From: Bdellovibrio sp. qaytius
GTDB taxonomy: Bacteria > Bdellovibrionota > Bdellovibrionia > Bdellovibrionales > Bdellovibrionaceae
Length of the DNA stretch: 64,000 nucleotides
Direction of reading: 5' to 3'
NCBI GenBank assembly: GCA_004011035.1
Contig: CP025734.1
Coordinates: 2,192,001 to 2,256,000 of the forward strand
How positions within the stretch are numbered: position 1 is the first letter of the stretch; every line of letters begins with the position of its first letter. Both the position numbers and the translations under genes were made by a program. Shown here in pieces: positions 50,605-58,917 of the stretch. The notes beneath the pieces are model-generated. The model had not been told where the DNA came from and searched no databases. It saw nothing but the letters and a program-made list of their open reading frames with translations.

Positions 50605-51927
50605 ATGAACATAGCTAATCAAATTACATCCCTTGGTTTAATTTCTAAAGAAGATCGAATCGAACTTGGCAAAGTCTCGGGTTCAATTTGGAGGCGCGAA
50701 GAATTAACTGAAGGACAATTGAATCATCATGTTCACATTGTTGGGGCTAGTGGATTTGGAAAAACGGTTTTAATCAGTCATATTGTGAAAGATCGCATTT
50801 TAAAAAACAAAGGTTTACTGTTCATTGATCTTAAAGGTGACATTGATACGATAGATAAGTTTTTGGGCTTTGCTAAAGAAGTTAATCGTTTAAACGATGT
50901 CGAATTCTTTTCTTTAGCTGATATGGGCATGTCTACGGCCTACAATTTAATTCAGAATGGATCAGCAACGCAATTAAGAGATAAAATCATGTTATCCCTT
51001 AATTGGTCTGAAGAGTTCTATAAAAACCAGTCCGCTAGCTTTCTACTTAAGCTATTAATTGGCCTTTGTTGGTTACGAGATAATATCAATTTAACTGTAA
51101 GCCTAGGTACAATATTAAGTTGCACTCAAAGCGTGGACTTTATTGTTGCTTTGAATGAAAGGATACCTGACAACACTGGTATTATTAAAAGATCGTTTGA
51201 AGATTGTTTTCATTTTTTACAAAGCAATGACAACTTTAAATCACTGCAAGGTTTACGAACACAGTTAGAAAGTTTAATTCTGTCAGATTTTGGCGATCTA
51301 ATCGCTCCGTCAAAAAATGGTATTAATCTTTTTGAAAGTATTAAGAAGCAAAAGCTAGTATTTATCTTTTTAGATTCTAGACGTTACGGAGAGACTGCGA
51401 AAACAGTTGGTAAATTCATCCTGCAGGATTTAAAAATGGTTTCAAGCCGCATAGATGCCGAGGTTCAAAAAGTTAACCGCATCCCCTTTTCTGTGATCAT
51501 TGATGAATTTGCCGATTTAGCCCAAGAAGACTTTATCGGTTTTCTTGATCGCGCACGAAGTAGCAAAATGTCCATTGTAGTTGCGCATCAAGAAATCTGC
51601 GACTTGCAACGAATCAGTCCAGAGTTTGCAGGTCGGCTTATGGGTAATACCTCTACCCTATACGCTTTTCTCCAAAAACGACCAGAAAGCGCAGAGATTA
51701 TTTCTAAAATGGGCGGCACCAAAAAAGCATGGAAAGAAACATTATCAGTTGAACGAACCTGGCTATTTGAACATCCTACTGGCGGAAAATCGTTACGAGA
51801 AGTGGAGGAATTTAATATCCATCCGAATCTTATTAAATCACTTGGTGTGGGTAAATGTGCAGTCGTTAAGAAATACCCTAAATCGAGAGCCTACTTAGTT
51901 AATGTTGCGTATGGAGAGCCAACATAA
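50605..51927 (+). CDS. VirD4/TraD-like coupling ATPase
   Basis: The protein has 440 residues. Walker A is GASGFGKT (47-54) and Walker B is FSVIIDEFADLA (~300). Downstream come the RecA/FtsK-type motifs VAHQEICDLQ and the nucleotide sensor region. The protein matches the soluble part of conjugative coupling proteins (TraD/VirD4, TraG/TraM-recognition type) without the usual N-terminal membrane helices. With the Replic_Relax gene it forms a compact mobilisation module. No type IV secretion genes are in the window. Confidence 0.75.
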   Translation: MNIANQITSLGLISKEDRIELGKVSGSIWRREELTEGQLNHHVHIVGASGFGKTVLISHIVKDRILKNKGLLFIDLKGDIDTIDKFLGFAKEVNRLNDVEFFSLADMGMSTAYNLIQNGSATQLRDKIMLSLNWSEEFYKNQSASFLLKLLIGLCWLRDNINLTVSLGTILSCTQSVDFIVALNERIPDNTGIIKRSFEDCFHFLQSNDNFKSLQGLRTQLESLILSDFGDLIAPSKNGINLFESIKKQKLVFIFLDSRRYGETAKTVGKFILQDLKMVSSRIDAEVQKVNRIPFSVIIDEFADLAQEDFIGFLDRARSSKMSIVVAHQEICDLQRISPEFAGRLMGNTSTLYAFLQKRPESAEIISKMGGTKKAWKETLSVERTWLFEHPTGGKSLREVEEFNIHPNLIKSLGVGKCAVVKKYPKSRAYLVNVAYGEPT

Positions 51928-52126
51928 AGATTCTGCTATTCATTGCTGACTATGTCCGTTGTGATATAAATATTAATAAGGAAAATGACATGAGTATATG
52001 TTTACTAAAATCTTCAAATCTTAATTACAAAGCTCTCAAATCAAACATAATAGTGGGTTTTACCAAGTCTCATATATTCTACTTAGCTGAAAAATTGTGC
52101 TTTTTAGTTGATATATGCAATATATA

Positions 52127-52143
52127 TGTTACATTTGTTACAT
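52127..52143 (+). promoter_or_regulatory. operator-like direct repeat before the toxin gene
   Basis: TGTTACAT occurs twice at nine-base spacing (52127, 52136) in the A+T-rich region before the toxin ATG. HigA-type antitoxins often bind such upstream repeats to repress the operon. Inferred from position. Confidence 0.35.
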
Positions 52144-52164
52144 ATCGAACTAATAGAGTCCGAT

Positions 52165-52527
52165 ATGTCTTCTAAGGATACTTTTACGGCGGAAGTCCCA
52201 AAAGAAATTAAAGAAGATAGTTGTTACAACGATTGGGAAGAAAATTTAGATGGATCACTTCTTCCCAAAGTTGTAGCTGCACGAGAGAAAATTGCGAGTG
52301 ACGGAGTCATCACCAGCGCAAAAGATTTAGGTGAAGGCTTATATGAAAAAAAATGGAATAGCGGACTTCGACTTTATTTTGCTGTTGTGATTGAAAGCGA
52401 TGGAAATAAAACGTTATTACTTTTAGGCAGTGGTAAAGGCAGAGATCAAGACAAAGCTATTCAACAGTCTCGTGATAATTTGAAAAATTATTCGGTATTT
52501 AACGATAGTATTGTAAAAAAAGACTGA
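52165..52527 (+). CDS. HigB/Gp49-type toxin
   Basis: The protein has 120 residues from the ATG at 52165; the longer frame from 52108 includes promoter-like sequence. The C-half has the RelE/HigB-like pattern of addiction-module killer proteins: LPKVVAAREKIASDG, EKKWNSGLRLYFAVV, LLLLGSGKGRDQDKAI. Such toxins cleave mRNA at the ribosome. It lies eight bases before an HTH antitoxin gene, the toxin-first order typical of higBA. It likely stabilises the mobile region. Confidence 0.75.
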   Translation: MSSKDTFTAEVPKEIKEDSCYNDWEENLDGSLLPKVVAAREKIASDGVITSAKDLGEGLYEKKWNSGLRLYFAVVIESDGNKTLLLLGSGKGRDQDKAIQQSRDNLKNYSVFNDSIVKKD

Positions 52528-52535
52528 GGTAAAAA

Positions 52536-52853
52536 ATGAGCCCAAATACAGCTTTAAAAATTAAAAATCCTACAGCTGCTGAAAAGCGATTAAGCTTGAA
52601 ACAAAAATTCGGTCAGCCTCAATACGTTCTTGAGCAAATGGCAGAATATATGAAAGACGGAGACGTGGCCTCTGTGACTGATCTTATCGCTTCGTATATT
52701 TCAAATTCAGTTAAATATAAAAGCCAAGATCAATTCGCCGAAGCAATCGGAACTACCCGACAAACACTTCACCGAATGCTTTCACATAATGATAATGTTT
52801 CAATTAAAATATTTTTCAATGCGATTGAACAAATTCATCAAGATTCGCAGTAA
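52536..52853 (+). CDS. HigA-like antitoxin
   Basis: The protein has 105 residues. The C-half is a helix-turn-helix (SQDQFAEAIGTTRQTLHRML) as in addiction-module antitoxins. The N-half would wrap the toxin. GAGG lies nine bases upstream of the ATG. It probably binds the repeats at 52127 and neutralises the product of the preceding gene. Confidence 0.75.
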   Translation: MSPNTALKIKNPTAAEKRLSLKQKFGQPQYVLEQMAEYMKDGDVASVTDLIASYISNSVKYKSQDQFAEAIGTTRQTLHRMLSHNDNVSIKIFFNAIEQIHQDSQ

Positions 52854-52862
52854 TTCTGCTAA

Positions 52863-53276
52863 ATGCAAATAGTTATCTTTGCCTGTATTCATAACGCTGG
52901 TAGATCACAAATGGCAGCAGCATTTTTTAATAAATACGCTGATCCAACTAAAGCCAAAGCTATATCTGCAGGTACTCAGCCTGCTCCTCAAGTGCATCCT
53001 GAAGTAAAGGCCGTTATGAATGAGATTGAAATTTCGTTAGCTAATGCTTCACCAAAACTTTTAACAGTCGAATTGGCAACAGAAGCTTCGTATCTTATTA
53101 CAATGGGTTGCAAAGAAAATTGCCCCTATATTCCTGACTTGAAAATCCTCGATTGGCCGTTTCAAGATCCAAAGGGTCAATCTTTGGAAAGTGTTCGCCT
53201 TACGAGAGACAGTATTAGAGAGCAGATCATGGACTTTCTCATGCAAAAAAAATGGCTTAAAGTTGAGATTTCTTAG
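52863..53276 (+). CDS. arsC: arsenate reductase, low-molecular-weight phosphatase type
   Basis: The protein has 137 residues. The anion-binding loop is CIHNAGRSQ (C8, N11, R14). The redox cysteines are C83 and C87 (MGCKENCP), and DWPFQDPKG is the general-acid loop. This is the thioredoxin-coupled ArsC class, which reduces arsenate to arsenite. No arsenite pump is in the window, so it may work with a distant one. It opens the metal-resistance section, ten bases after the antitoxin gene. Confidence 0.87.
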   Translation: MQIVIFACIHNAGRSQMAAAFFNKYADPTKAKAISAGTQPAPQVHPEVKAVMNEIEISLANASPKLLTVELATEASYLITMGCKENCPYIPDLKILDWPFQDPKGQSLESVRLTRDSIREQIMDFLMQKKWLKVEIS

Positions 53277-53327
53277 GTTAAGAAAACCAGACTTGTTGCA
53301 GCTTTTGTTGAATGATAATCTGCTGTC

Positions 53328-53579
53328 ATGGAAATAGAATTCACTGCGACTAATGATACGAAAACGTTTTTTAGAGAACAAGAAACTAGCCGAGTAAATT
53401 ATAAATTAATTACTCAATGTATTTTAATCCAGTTAATTTGTTTAGTCGCATTTCTTACTTATCAAGCTTATGCTCGCAAATACGAAATCCCTCTGAATGT
53501 TGGGTGTGAAGGTCCTGCGCTTCCATTTGGAATGATCAATGGAATTTTATTGGCCTTGGTACTTCGATCGTCTAAATAG
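53328..53579 (+). CDS. small two-helix membrane protein, unknown
   Basis: The protein has 83 residues with hydrophobic segments at ~28-50 (LITQCILIQLICLVAFLTY) and ~65-80. No motif or ribosome-binding site is obvious. The downstream open frame to 53736 is not supported as a gene. It sits between arsC and the convergent CDF transporter gene. Confidence 0.4.
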   Translation: MEIEFTATNDTKTFFREQETSRVNYKLITQCILIQLICLVAFLTYQAYARKYEIPLNVGCEGPALPFGMINGILLALVLRSSK

Positions 53580-53728
53580 ACTTAATTCACGTATATCTTG
53601 TCACTATCCATCTTATTCATACTGCAACCAAAAACGAATTTCACCTTTAGTTAATTTTTCAAGTTCAATTGTTACTGTCTCGCTTAATGGAAGATTGATT
53701 TCTTATTTAATAAAAAGAGTTGAGCGAA

Positions 53729-54544
53729 TTATTTAGAAATTTTTAGGATCGCAAAAGCGCCACGACAGACGACGATTGCAATGATTAATCCTATAACTAA
53801 ATCTGGATACGGCGACTTGGTAAAGTAAACCGCCGCCCCAGCGATAATTACGCCGACGTTTGCTATAACATCATTTGTTGAAAATATATAGCTCGCTTCC
53901 ATATGAACAGTGCCAGTTCTTTGCTTTGAAATTAAAACTAAACACGTAACGTTTGCGATCAGCGCAACGACTGAAATGCCCATCATGTAAAGTGCTAAAG
54001 GTTCACTACCAAAATAAAAACGTCTGACGACTTCGATGAAAGCGAAGATAGCTAAACCCATCTGCATATACCCGCTGAGACGAGCCGATTTTTTTTGCAG
54101 TTGAATCGACTTTCCGACAGCGTATAAACTAATTCCATAAACTGTTGCGTCGGCAAACATATCCATTGCGTCGGCAATAAGACCCGTTGATTGTGCAATA
54201 AATCCTATTAGAATTTCAATAACAAACATCAACGCATTAATTACGAGCATTTGTTTTAACACTTTTGCTTCATTTGGATTGGCTTCAACGTCTTTTGCTA
54301 TTTGAAGAACGTCATCGCTATCAAGTTCAATCTCTTCTGACTTTTCAAGCTTTGCGCCAAAGTTCAGGGGTTCAAGTTTAGAAAGAATTTCACCGGTGGA
54401 ATTAATGTGGACCACAGATAATTTTCGGTTCTTGAGATCAAATTCTAAATTTTTAACTTCGTCCTGACCAACAAAGGCCATTCGAATTAATTTTTCTTCA
54501 GAAGGACAATCCATTTTTGGAACATCAAAAGTACTTTTCTTCAT
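53729..54544 (-). CDS. cation diffusion facilitator with N-terminal HMA-like domain
   Basis: The protein has 271 residues. Residues 1-65 look like a heavy-metal-associated domain, with the metal motif reduced to MDCPSEE (one Cys). The CDF transmembrane domain (~95-270) carries two metal-site helices (GLIADAMDMFADATVY and FSTNDVIANVGV). The usual C-terminal cytoplasmic domain is absent, so the HMA part may replace it. It exports Zn2+, Co2+ or Cd2+ against protons. Its start overlaps the stop of the ArsR gene upstream. Confidence 0.85.
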   Translation of the reverse strand: MKKSTFDVPKMDCPSEEKLIRMAFVGQDEVKNLEFDLKNRKLSVVHINSTGEILSKLEPLNFGAKLEKSEEIELDSDDVLQIAKDVEANPNEAKVLKQMLVINALMFVIEILIGFIAQSTGLIADAMDMFADATVYGISLYAVGKSIQLQKKSARLSGYMQMGLAIFAFIEVVRRFYFGSEPLALYMMGISVVALIANVTCLVLISKQRTGTVHMEASYIFSTNDVIANVGVIIAGAAVYFTKSPYPDLVIGLIIAIVVCRGAFAILKISK

Positions 54545-54948
54545 ACTGCTTCCTGAGTTTGCACTGTTTGATATTGGGCACCCATTACGCAGCGCCCTTT
54601 ATTTCGTAACTTTATTCTTTTTTTAAACCTCTTGAAATCAGACTTGTAAACTCCGTCTTGATCGGGAAGTTCAATCACTACCCGTTGTAGTAATTTTTGA
54701 TAAGACTCATCTTCAACAAGACCATGGTAGACCCACTTCCCGTCTTTGACCGCCGTAATTAATCCAGCTGATTTTAAGATTTTAATATGTCTTGAAATTT
54801 TGTACTCAGGCTCGAGAAGACTATCAACGAGTTCACACGAACACATTTCATCCTTGGCCAGAGACAAAAGCCGAAGTATTCGAATGCGGGTCTGATCAGA
54901 AAACGCTTTAAATACGTCTGCAGGTGCGGGAGAAAATTTTTTCATCAT
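54541..54948 (-). CDS. ArsR/SmtB-family metal-responsive repressor
   Basis: The protein has 135 residues. The winged helix includes SDQTRIRILRLL and EYKISRHIKILKSAGLI. The metal site motif EMCSCEL on the alpha-3 helix resembles ELCxCDL of Cd/As/Pb sensors. Extra Lys/Arg and a Cys occur at the C-terminus. It precedes and overlaps the CDF gene and faces a strong inverted repeat at 54959. It probably represses this operon until metal binds. Confidence 0.9.
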   Translation of the reverse strand: MMKKFSPAPADVFKAFSDQTRIRILRLLSLAKDEMCSCELVDSLLEPEYKISRHIKILKSAGLITAVKDGKWVYHGLVEDESYQKLLQRVVIELPDQDGVYKSDFKRFKKRIKLRNKGRCVMGAQYQTVQTQEAV

Positions 54949-54958
54949 TATTCATGTA

Positions 54959-54990
54959 ACATACACTTGCTCACTTGCGCAAGTGTATGT
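54959..54990. promoter_or_regulatory. ArsR operator candidate
   Basis: ACATACACTTG and CAAGTGTATGT form a perfect 11-bp inverted repeat with a 10-base centre; an inner palindrome ACTTGCGCAAGT offers a second frame. It lies 10 bases upstream of the ArsR start and between divergent ArsR and lspA genes. Binding is inferred. Confidence 0.65.
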
Positions 54991-55076
54991 CCAATACTTT
55001 TCATCTAAATTAAAAGTATTGACGACTTGAATATTTAGCAAAAGACTACCGGATGTTACCAAATGCTTTCTAACCA

Positions 55077-55616
55077 ATGACAGTGATAAAAAAGATGAAT
55101 AAAATAAAAATCATATGGATAAATTTAGTCGTTCTGGTCGGTTTAGATCAAATTTTTAAATATCTGGCAATTCAGTATTTAAAAGGTCAAGAATCCGTTT
55201 CGTGGCTTGGGGGATTTTTAACTTTAGTTTACGCTGAAAACACTGGTGCATTTTTGGGGTTTGGCGGCAACTGGGGACGAGAAATACGTATATTTTTTTT
55301 CGTAATGATAGTAATTCTTGGACTAGGTAGTTTGATTTGGTATTTATTAAAAAATGAAGTTTCTAAATTAAATCTTTATGCTTATTCATTTATATTAGCT
55401 GGCGGTGCTGGAAATTTAATTGACCGAATTTTTAGAAAAAATGGAGCCGTAGTCGATTTTCTGCTGTTTGATACTGGTAAAACTTTAGATCTTAGCATTA
55501 TACAAATTCCGTTAAGAACCGGAGTTGTAAATAGTGCTGATGTAGTTATTGTTGCAGGCGTCGTTCTGGCCTTTGCTAACGAATATTATTCTAGGAAAAT
55601 AATATTATCGCGATAA
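55077..55616 (+). CDS. lspA: lipoprotein signal peptidase (signal peptidase II)
   Basis: The protein has 179 residues and four transmembrane helices. The aspartate-protease residues are in GGAGNLIDRIFRKNGAVVDFL and VVNSADVVIVAG. A second ATG at 55095 gives a more usual N-terminus; no ribosome-binding site decides between them. LspA cleaves signal peptides of prolipoproteins. Extra lspA copies next to CDF genes occur on metal-resistance elements of other proteobacteria, and this one is likely such an accessory copy. It is divergent from the ArsR gene. Confidence 0.88.
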   Translation: MTVIKKMNKIKIIWINLVVLVGLDQIFKYLAIQYLKGQESVSWLGGFLTLVYAENTGAFLGFGGNWGREIRIFFFVMIVILGLGSLIWYLLKNEVSKLNLYAYSFILAGGAGNLIDRIFRKNGAVVDFLLFDTGKTLDLSIIQIPLRTGVVNSADVVIVAGVVLAFANEYYSRKIILSR

Positions 55617-56047
55617 CTATAATCCCATATATTTTATCGTTCTAAAAAAACACCTCGGAAAACGAAAAACTAAGCACCGATCAAACCTTCACTGCAGAGA
55701 TTAAAAATCTACAAAAAATCATTAGTCAAAAGGTTCACCTGACGATGTTTCTCAACTAGCATCGCTCTGTTCTCCAAAGGTTCAAGACTGCGCATAGAGC
55801 CTGTACATCTGCCATTTGACCTTTTTAACGTTAATTTTTATATCTAGAAAGATCAGTTTTGCACGTTACGGGTAGAATTTTCAAACCATGAGGGCCCGCT
55901 TTACGCTTAGTTAAATATGAATTCACATGAGTTATCATTTGGTTTTCATTTGCAACTAACTTGCAAGTGGAGAAATCCTTTCCTTTTTATTCCTTTCTAT
56001 TCCTTTTTAAGATATGGCTACCTAGTATTTTATTAAGGAGACTATTC
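55617..56047. other. 431-bp intergenic region before the iron operon
   Basis: No gene is visible. The left part is A+T-rich with no clear reading frame. The right part holds the inverted repeat at 55947 and pyrimidine-rich direct repeats (TATTCCTTT units, ~55977-56009) just before the imelysin gene. The promoter of the iron operon should be here. Confidence 0.5.
55947..55969. promoter_or_regulatory. candidate iron-responsive (Fur-type) operator
   Basis: CATTTGCAA-CTAAC-TTGCAAGTG is an inverted repeat with 8 of 9 arm positions matching, ~80 bases before the imelysin gene. GCAAAT-type arms occur in some Fur boxes. The assignment rests on position before an iron-uptake operon. Confidence 0.35.
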
Positions 56048-57205
56048 ATGAAAAAGCCATTATTTCACTACACTCTTATGGCAGCCATGCTTGCGTTTAC
56101 TGCGACTTCAACATGCCTTGCAGCTACCGCAAAAAAATCAGTTTACAAAATCTCTGATTCTGAAGTGCAAGAAATTAAACAAAAGTATCAGCAACATGTC
56201 CTTAAAAATTACGAATTGGTTTTAAGCAGCAATCAGGATTTACTTTCTAAAGCTCGCGAATTAGTTAAACATCCAACGGAAGAAAATCTTCAGGCTGCGA
56301 AACAAGCCTGGAAAGCAGCTCGAATTGCGTATTCACCTACAGAATCTTTCCGATTCTATGGGGGGCCGATAGATGCAGCCGACAGCGGACCAGAAGGTTT
56401 ACTAAATGCTTGGCCAATTGATGAACAATATATTGATTACATCAAAGAAAATAACAATTCAGGATTCGTTAACAACAAAAAGATTTTACCAACAATCACC
56501 AAACAATCTTTGATTGATCTTAATGAAAAAGATGGCGAACGAAATGTGTCAACTGGATATCACGCCATCGAATTTCTACTTTGGGGGCAAGATTTTTCAA
56601 CCAAAAATTCAGGCGAACGCACAACTAAAGATTACTCAGGTGTTGGCGATATCGAAAAACGAAGAGGCCAAACTCTGATTGCACTTTGTGAATTACTGGT
56701 TGATCACTCAAATTCTTTAGTTAAAGCATGGCAACCAGATTCAACTTATGTGCAAGCATGGAACAAAGAACCAGCGCAAGAAATTTTACGTCGCATTTTA
56801 GTTGGAATCACTTCATTATCTGCTGATGAAATGGCTGGCGAACGTATCACAGTTGCTTTTGAAAAAAATGATCCAGAACACGAACAAGATTGCTTCAGCG
56901 ATTTTAGTATCGAGGATCTAAAAGCCAACCAAAATGGAATCGTTAGTCTTTATAACGAAAGCGGGCTTAAAGAACTTTTTGAAAAAGCGGATAAAGTCCA
57001 AGCTCAAAAACTTTCAAAAGAATTCGATGCCGTCACTGTCGGTTTGTCAAAAGTAACGGGCTCTATGGATTCGGCTATTTTAGATAAAAAATCTAAAGAT
57101 CGTAAACACCTTATGAACGTTGTTCTGCATTTACAAAAACAAGCGCAGATCATCAGTCGCATTGTTCAGCCTTGGTCAATTGAGCTTAATGTTCAGCATG
57201 AATAA
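56048..57205 (+). CDS. imelysin-family (M75) iron-uptake protein
   Basis: The protein has 385 residues from the ATG at 56048, which has AAGGAG nine bases upstream; the TTG at 55961 lies in the operator. A signal peptide covers 1-26 (LAATAKK). The imelysin GxHxxE motif is GYHAIEFLLWG (~residue 171). Imelysins are related to the EfeO M75 domain, bind metal in the periplasm and are usually iron-regulated; peptidase activity is doubtful. It is the first gene of a four-gene operon ending in an FTR1 permease. Confidence 0.88.
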   Translation: MKKPLFHYTLMAAMLAFTATSTCLAATAKKSVYKISDSEVQEIKQKYQQHVLKNYELVLSSNQDLLSKARELVKHPTEENLQAAKQAWKAARIAYSPTESFRFYGGPIDAADSGPEGLLNAWPIDEQYIDYIKENNNSGFVNNKKILPTITKQSLIDLNEKDGERNVSTGYHAIEFLLWGQDFSTKNSGERTTKDYSGVGDIEKRRGQTLIALCELLVDHSNSLVKAWQPDSTYVQAWNKEPAQEILRRILVGITSLSADEMAGERITVAFEKNDPEHEQDCFSDFSIEDLKANQNGIVSLYNESGLKELFEKADKVQAQKLSKEFDAVTVGLSKVTGSMDSAILDKKSKDRKHLMNVVLHLQKQAQIISRIVQPWSIELNVQHE

Positions 57206-58559
57206 ACTAACACTCCTTTTTTTCAGTGCCCTGTTGATTCCGCTTTGCGGATTGGCTAACCCCAAAAAACCTGGCGGCGAAGGCTCTACTCGTTCCGAAA
57301 CGATCGATGCATTTTCTTTACCAATGACGAATATTTCGGCTCAGGATCGCAAAGATTTTTTTGTGGGAAAATCTTTTTTTCGCCAAAACTGGATAGAACT
57401 TCCGGCCTCTGTAAAATCGCTTGAAGGCTTAGGGCCAACTTTTATCGCACGCAGTTGCGTTGCTTGCCATGATCGCGATGGACGAGGGCGTCCGCCAGAA
57501 GTGGGCGAAGAATTTCGATCACTCTTATTTAGAATAAGTAAACCTGGCGAAGGGCCCCACGGCGGCCCTAATCCCGTTGAAAATTATGGCGATCAGATTC
57601 AAAATTTTGGAATTTCAAACGTACCCGCCGAAGCCAAACCACAGATCAAATGGATTGAATCACACGGCACCTTCGATGACGGCACTCCTTACACTTTAGT
57701 AAAGCCAGAAATTACTTTTAAAGAATTAGCATTTGGCGAACTACCAAAAGACGTGATGATATCTCCCCGCGTGGCCCAAGCTATGTATGGCCTGGGTTTA
57801 CTTGAAGCCATTTCAGATAAAGATATTTTGGCTAATGTAGATTCAAATGATTCGGATCAGGATGGAATCAAAGGCAAAGCTAATTATGTTTGGAACCAAC
57901 GAGCAGAAAAAATGACAATAGGCCGCTTTGGTTGGAAAGCAAATCAGCCCACTCTTTTGCAACAAACTGCCGGAGCATTTTTAGGTGATATGGGAATTAA
58001 CACTTCGATTTTCTCTGCAGTTAATTGCCCAAGTGTTCAGATCGCTTGCTTAAATGCACCTAAGAAAAAAACTGCCGAAATGTCAGATAAAGATTTGAAC
58101 CGAGTTACTAAATACACCCAACTACTTTCTGTACCTGAGCGACGAATTGTTGCAGATGAAATTGAAATTCGCGGTCAACGCTTGGTGCAAGATTTAGCGT
58201 GTATCAAATGCCATGTTCCCCATTTTCGCACCGCTGACTTCTTTCCGATCAAAGAATTAAGAGGCCAAGAAATTTTTCCTTATACTGACTTATTGCTTCA
58301 TGATATGGGCGAAGGCTTAGCTGATAACCGCCAGGATTTTCGAGCCAGTGGCCGCGAATGGCGTACTGCACCCTTATGGGGTATTGGACTGATAAAAAAA
58401 GTCAATAAACACACACGCTTCTTACATGATGGACGCGCGAGAAATTTAGAAGAAGCGATCCTTTGGCACGGTGGCGAAGCCGAAGTCGCAAAGAATAAAT
58501 ACAAAGGCCTAAGTGCCGATGACCGTAATAAACTAATTACTTATTTGGAGAGTTTATGA
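57198..58559 (+). CDS. di-haem c-type cytochrome, DUF1111 (thiol-oxidoreductase-like)
   Basis: The protein has 453 residues from the ATG at 57198, overlapping the imelysin stop. A signal peptide covers ~1-20 (GLANPKK). Two haem-attachment motifs are present: CVACH in the N-half and CIKCH in the C-half. The whole length matches the DUF1111 di-haem family that accompanies imelysin and FTR1 genes. It probably supplies oxidising or electron-transfer activity for periplasmic ferrous iron, in place of the EfeB peroxidase of enterobacteria. Its stop overlaps the cupredoxin ATG. Confidence 0.88.
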   Translation: MNKLTLLFFSALLIPLCGLANPKKPGGEGSTRSETIDAFSLPMTNISAQDRKDFFVGKSFFRQNWIELPASVKSLEGLGPTFIARSCVACHDRDGRGRPPEVGEEFRSLLFRISKPGEGPHGGPNPVENYGDQIQNFGISNVPAEAKPQIKWIESHGTFDDGTPYTLVKPEITFKELAFGELPKDVMISPRVAQAMYGLGLLEAISDKDILANVDSNDSDQDGIKGKANYVWNQRAEKMTIGRFGWKANQPTLLQQTAGAFLGDMGINTSIFSAVNCPSVQIACLNAPKKKTAEMSDKDLNRVTKYTQLLSVPERRIVADEIEIRGQRLVQDLACIKCHVPHFRTADFFPIKELRGQEIFPYTDLLLHDMGEGLADNRQDFRASGREWRTAPLWGIGLIKKVNKHTRFLHDGRARNLEEAILWHGGEAEVAKNKYKGLSADDRNKLITYLESL

Positions 58560-58891
58560 AACTTAGCTTAATGGTTATCCTAGCATTCGCTCTATGTCTG
58601 CCCGTTACAGGTTTTGCCGAAGAAGAATTACCACTTTACAAAACAACGATTAAAAACCACATATTCGAGCCTGCTATTATCAAAGTGAAAGCAGATCAAA
58701 AATTTCGCCTTGAAGTCAAAAATGAAGACGCTGGTTCCGAAGAATTCGAAAGCAGCACATTAAGTATTGAAAAAATAATGGGCCCTAAAAAAACCCTGAA
58801 ACTAATACTGGGGCCTTTAAAAAAAGGCTCTTACCCTTTCATGGGTGAGTTTCACCAAAGCACCGCCAAAGGCGAAGTGATTGCAGAATAA
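58556..58891 (+). CDS. periplasmic cupredoxin-domain protein (EfeO cupredoxin type)
   Basis: The protein has 111 residues: a signal peptide (~1-21) and a single cupredoxin-like beta-barrel (YKTTIKNHIFEPAIIKVKAD, GSYPFMGEFHQSTAKGEVIA). The classical Cys-x-His copper ligands are absent; only Glu/Met/His residues remain, as in iron-binding EfeO cupredoxin domains. It overlaps the cytochrome gene (ATGA) and precedes the permease. Confidence 0.82.
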   Translation: MKLSLMVILAFALCLPVTGFAEEELPLYKTTIKNHIFEPAIIKVKADQKFRLEVKNEDAGSEEFESSTLSIEKIMGPKKTLKLILGPLKKGSYPFMGEFHQSTAKGEVIAE

Positions 58892-58917
58892 AACTAGTTT
58901 AATTTGTCGGAGAATTT

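Noticed and set aside
51990-52175. 61-codon ORF before the toxin gene
   Set aside because: An AAGGA precedes it at usable distance, but it covers the presumed toxin promoter and repeats and is A+T-rich without any domain.
43548-53000. Integrase, transposase or prophage genes in the accessory region
   Set aside because: No tyrosine or serine recombinase motif, DDE transposase or phage structural protein was seen in any listed reading frame.
53539-53736. 65-codon ORF after the small membrane protein
   Set aside because: It overlaps the preceding gene in another frame and the convergent CDF gene, without start signals.
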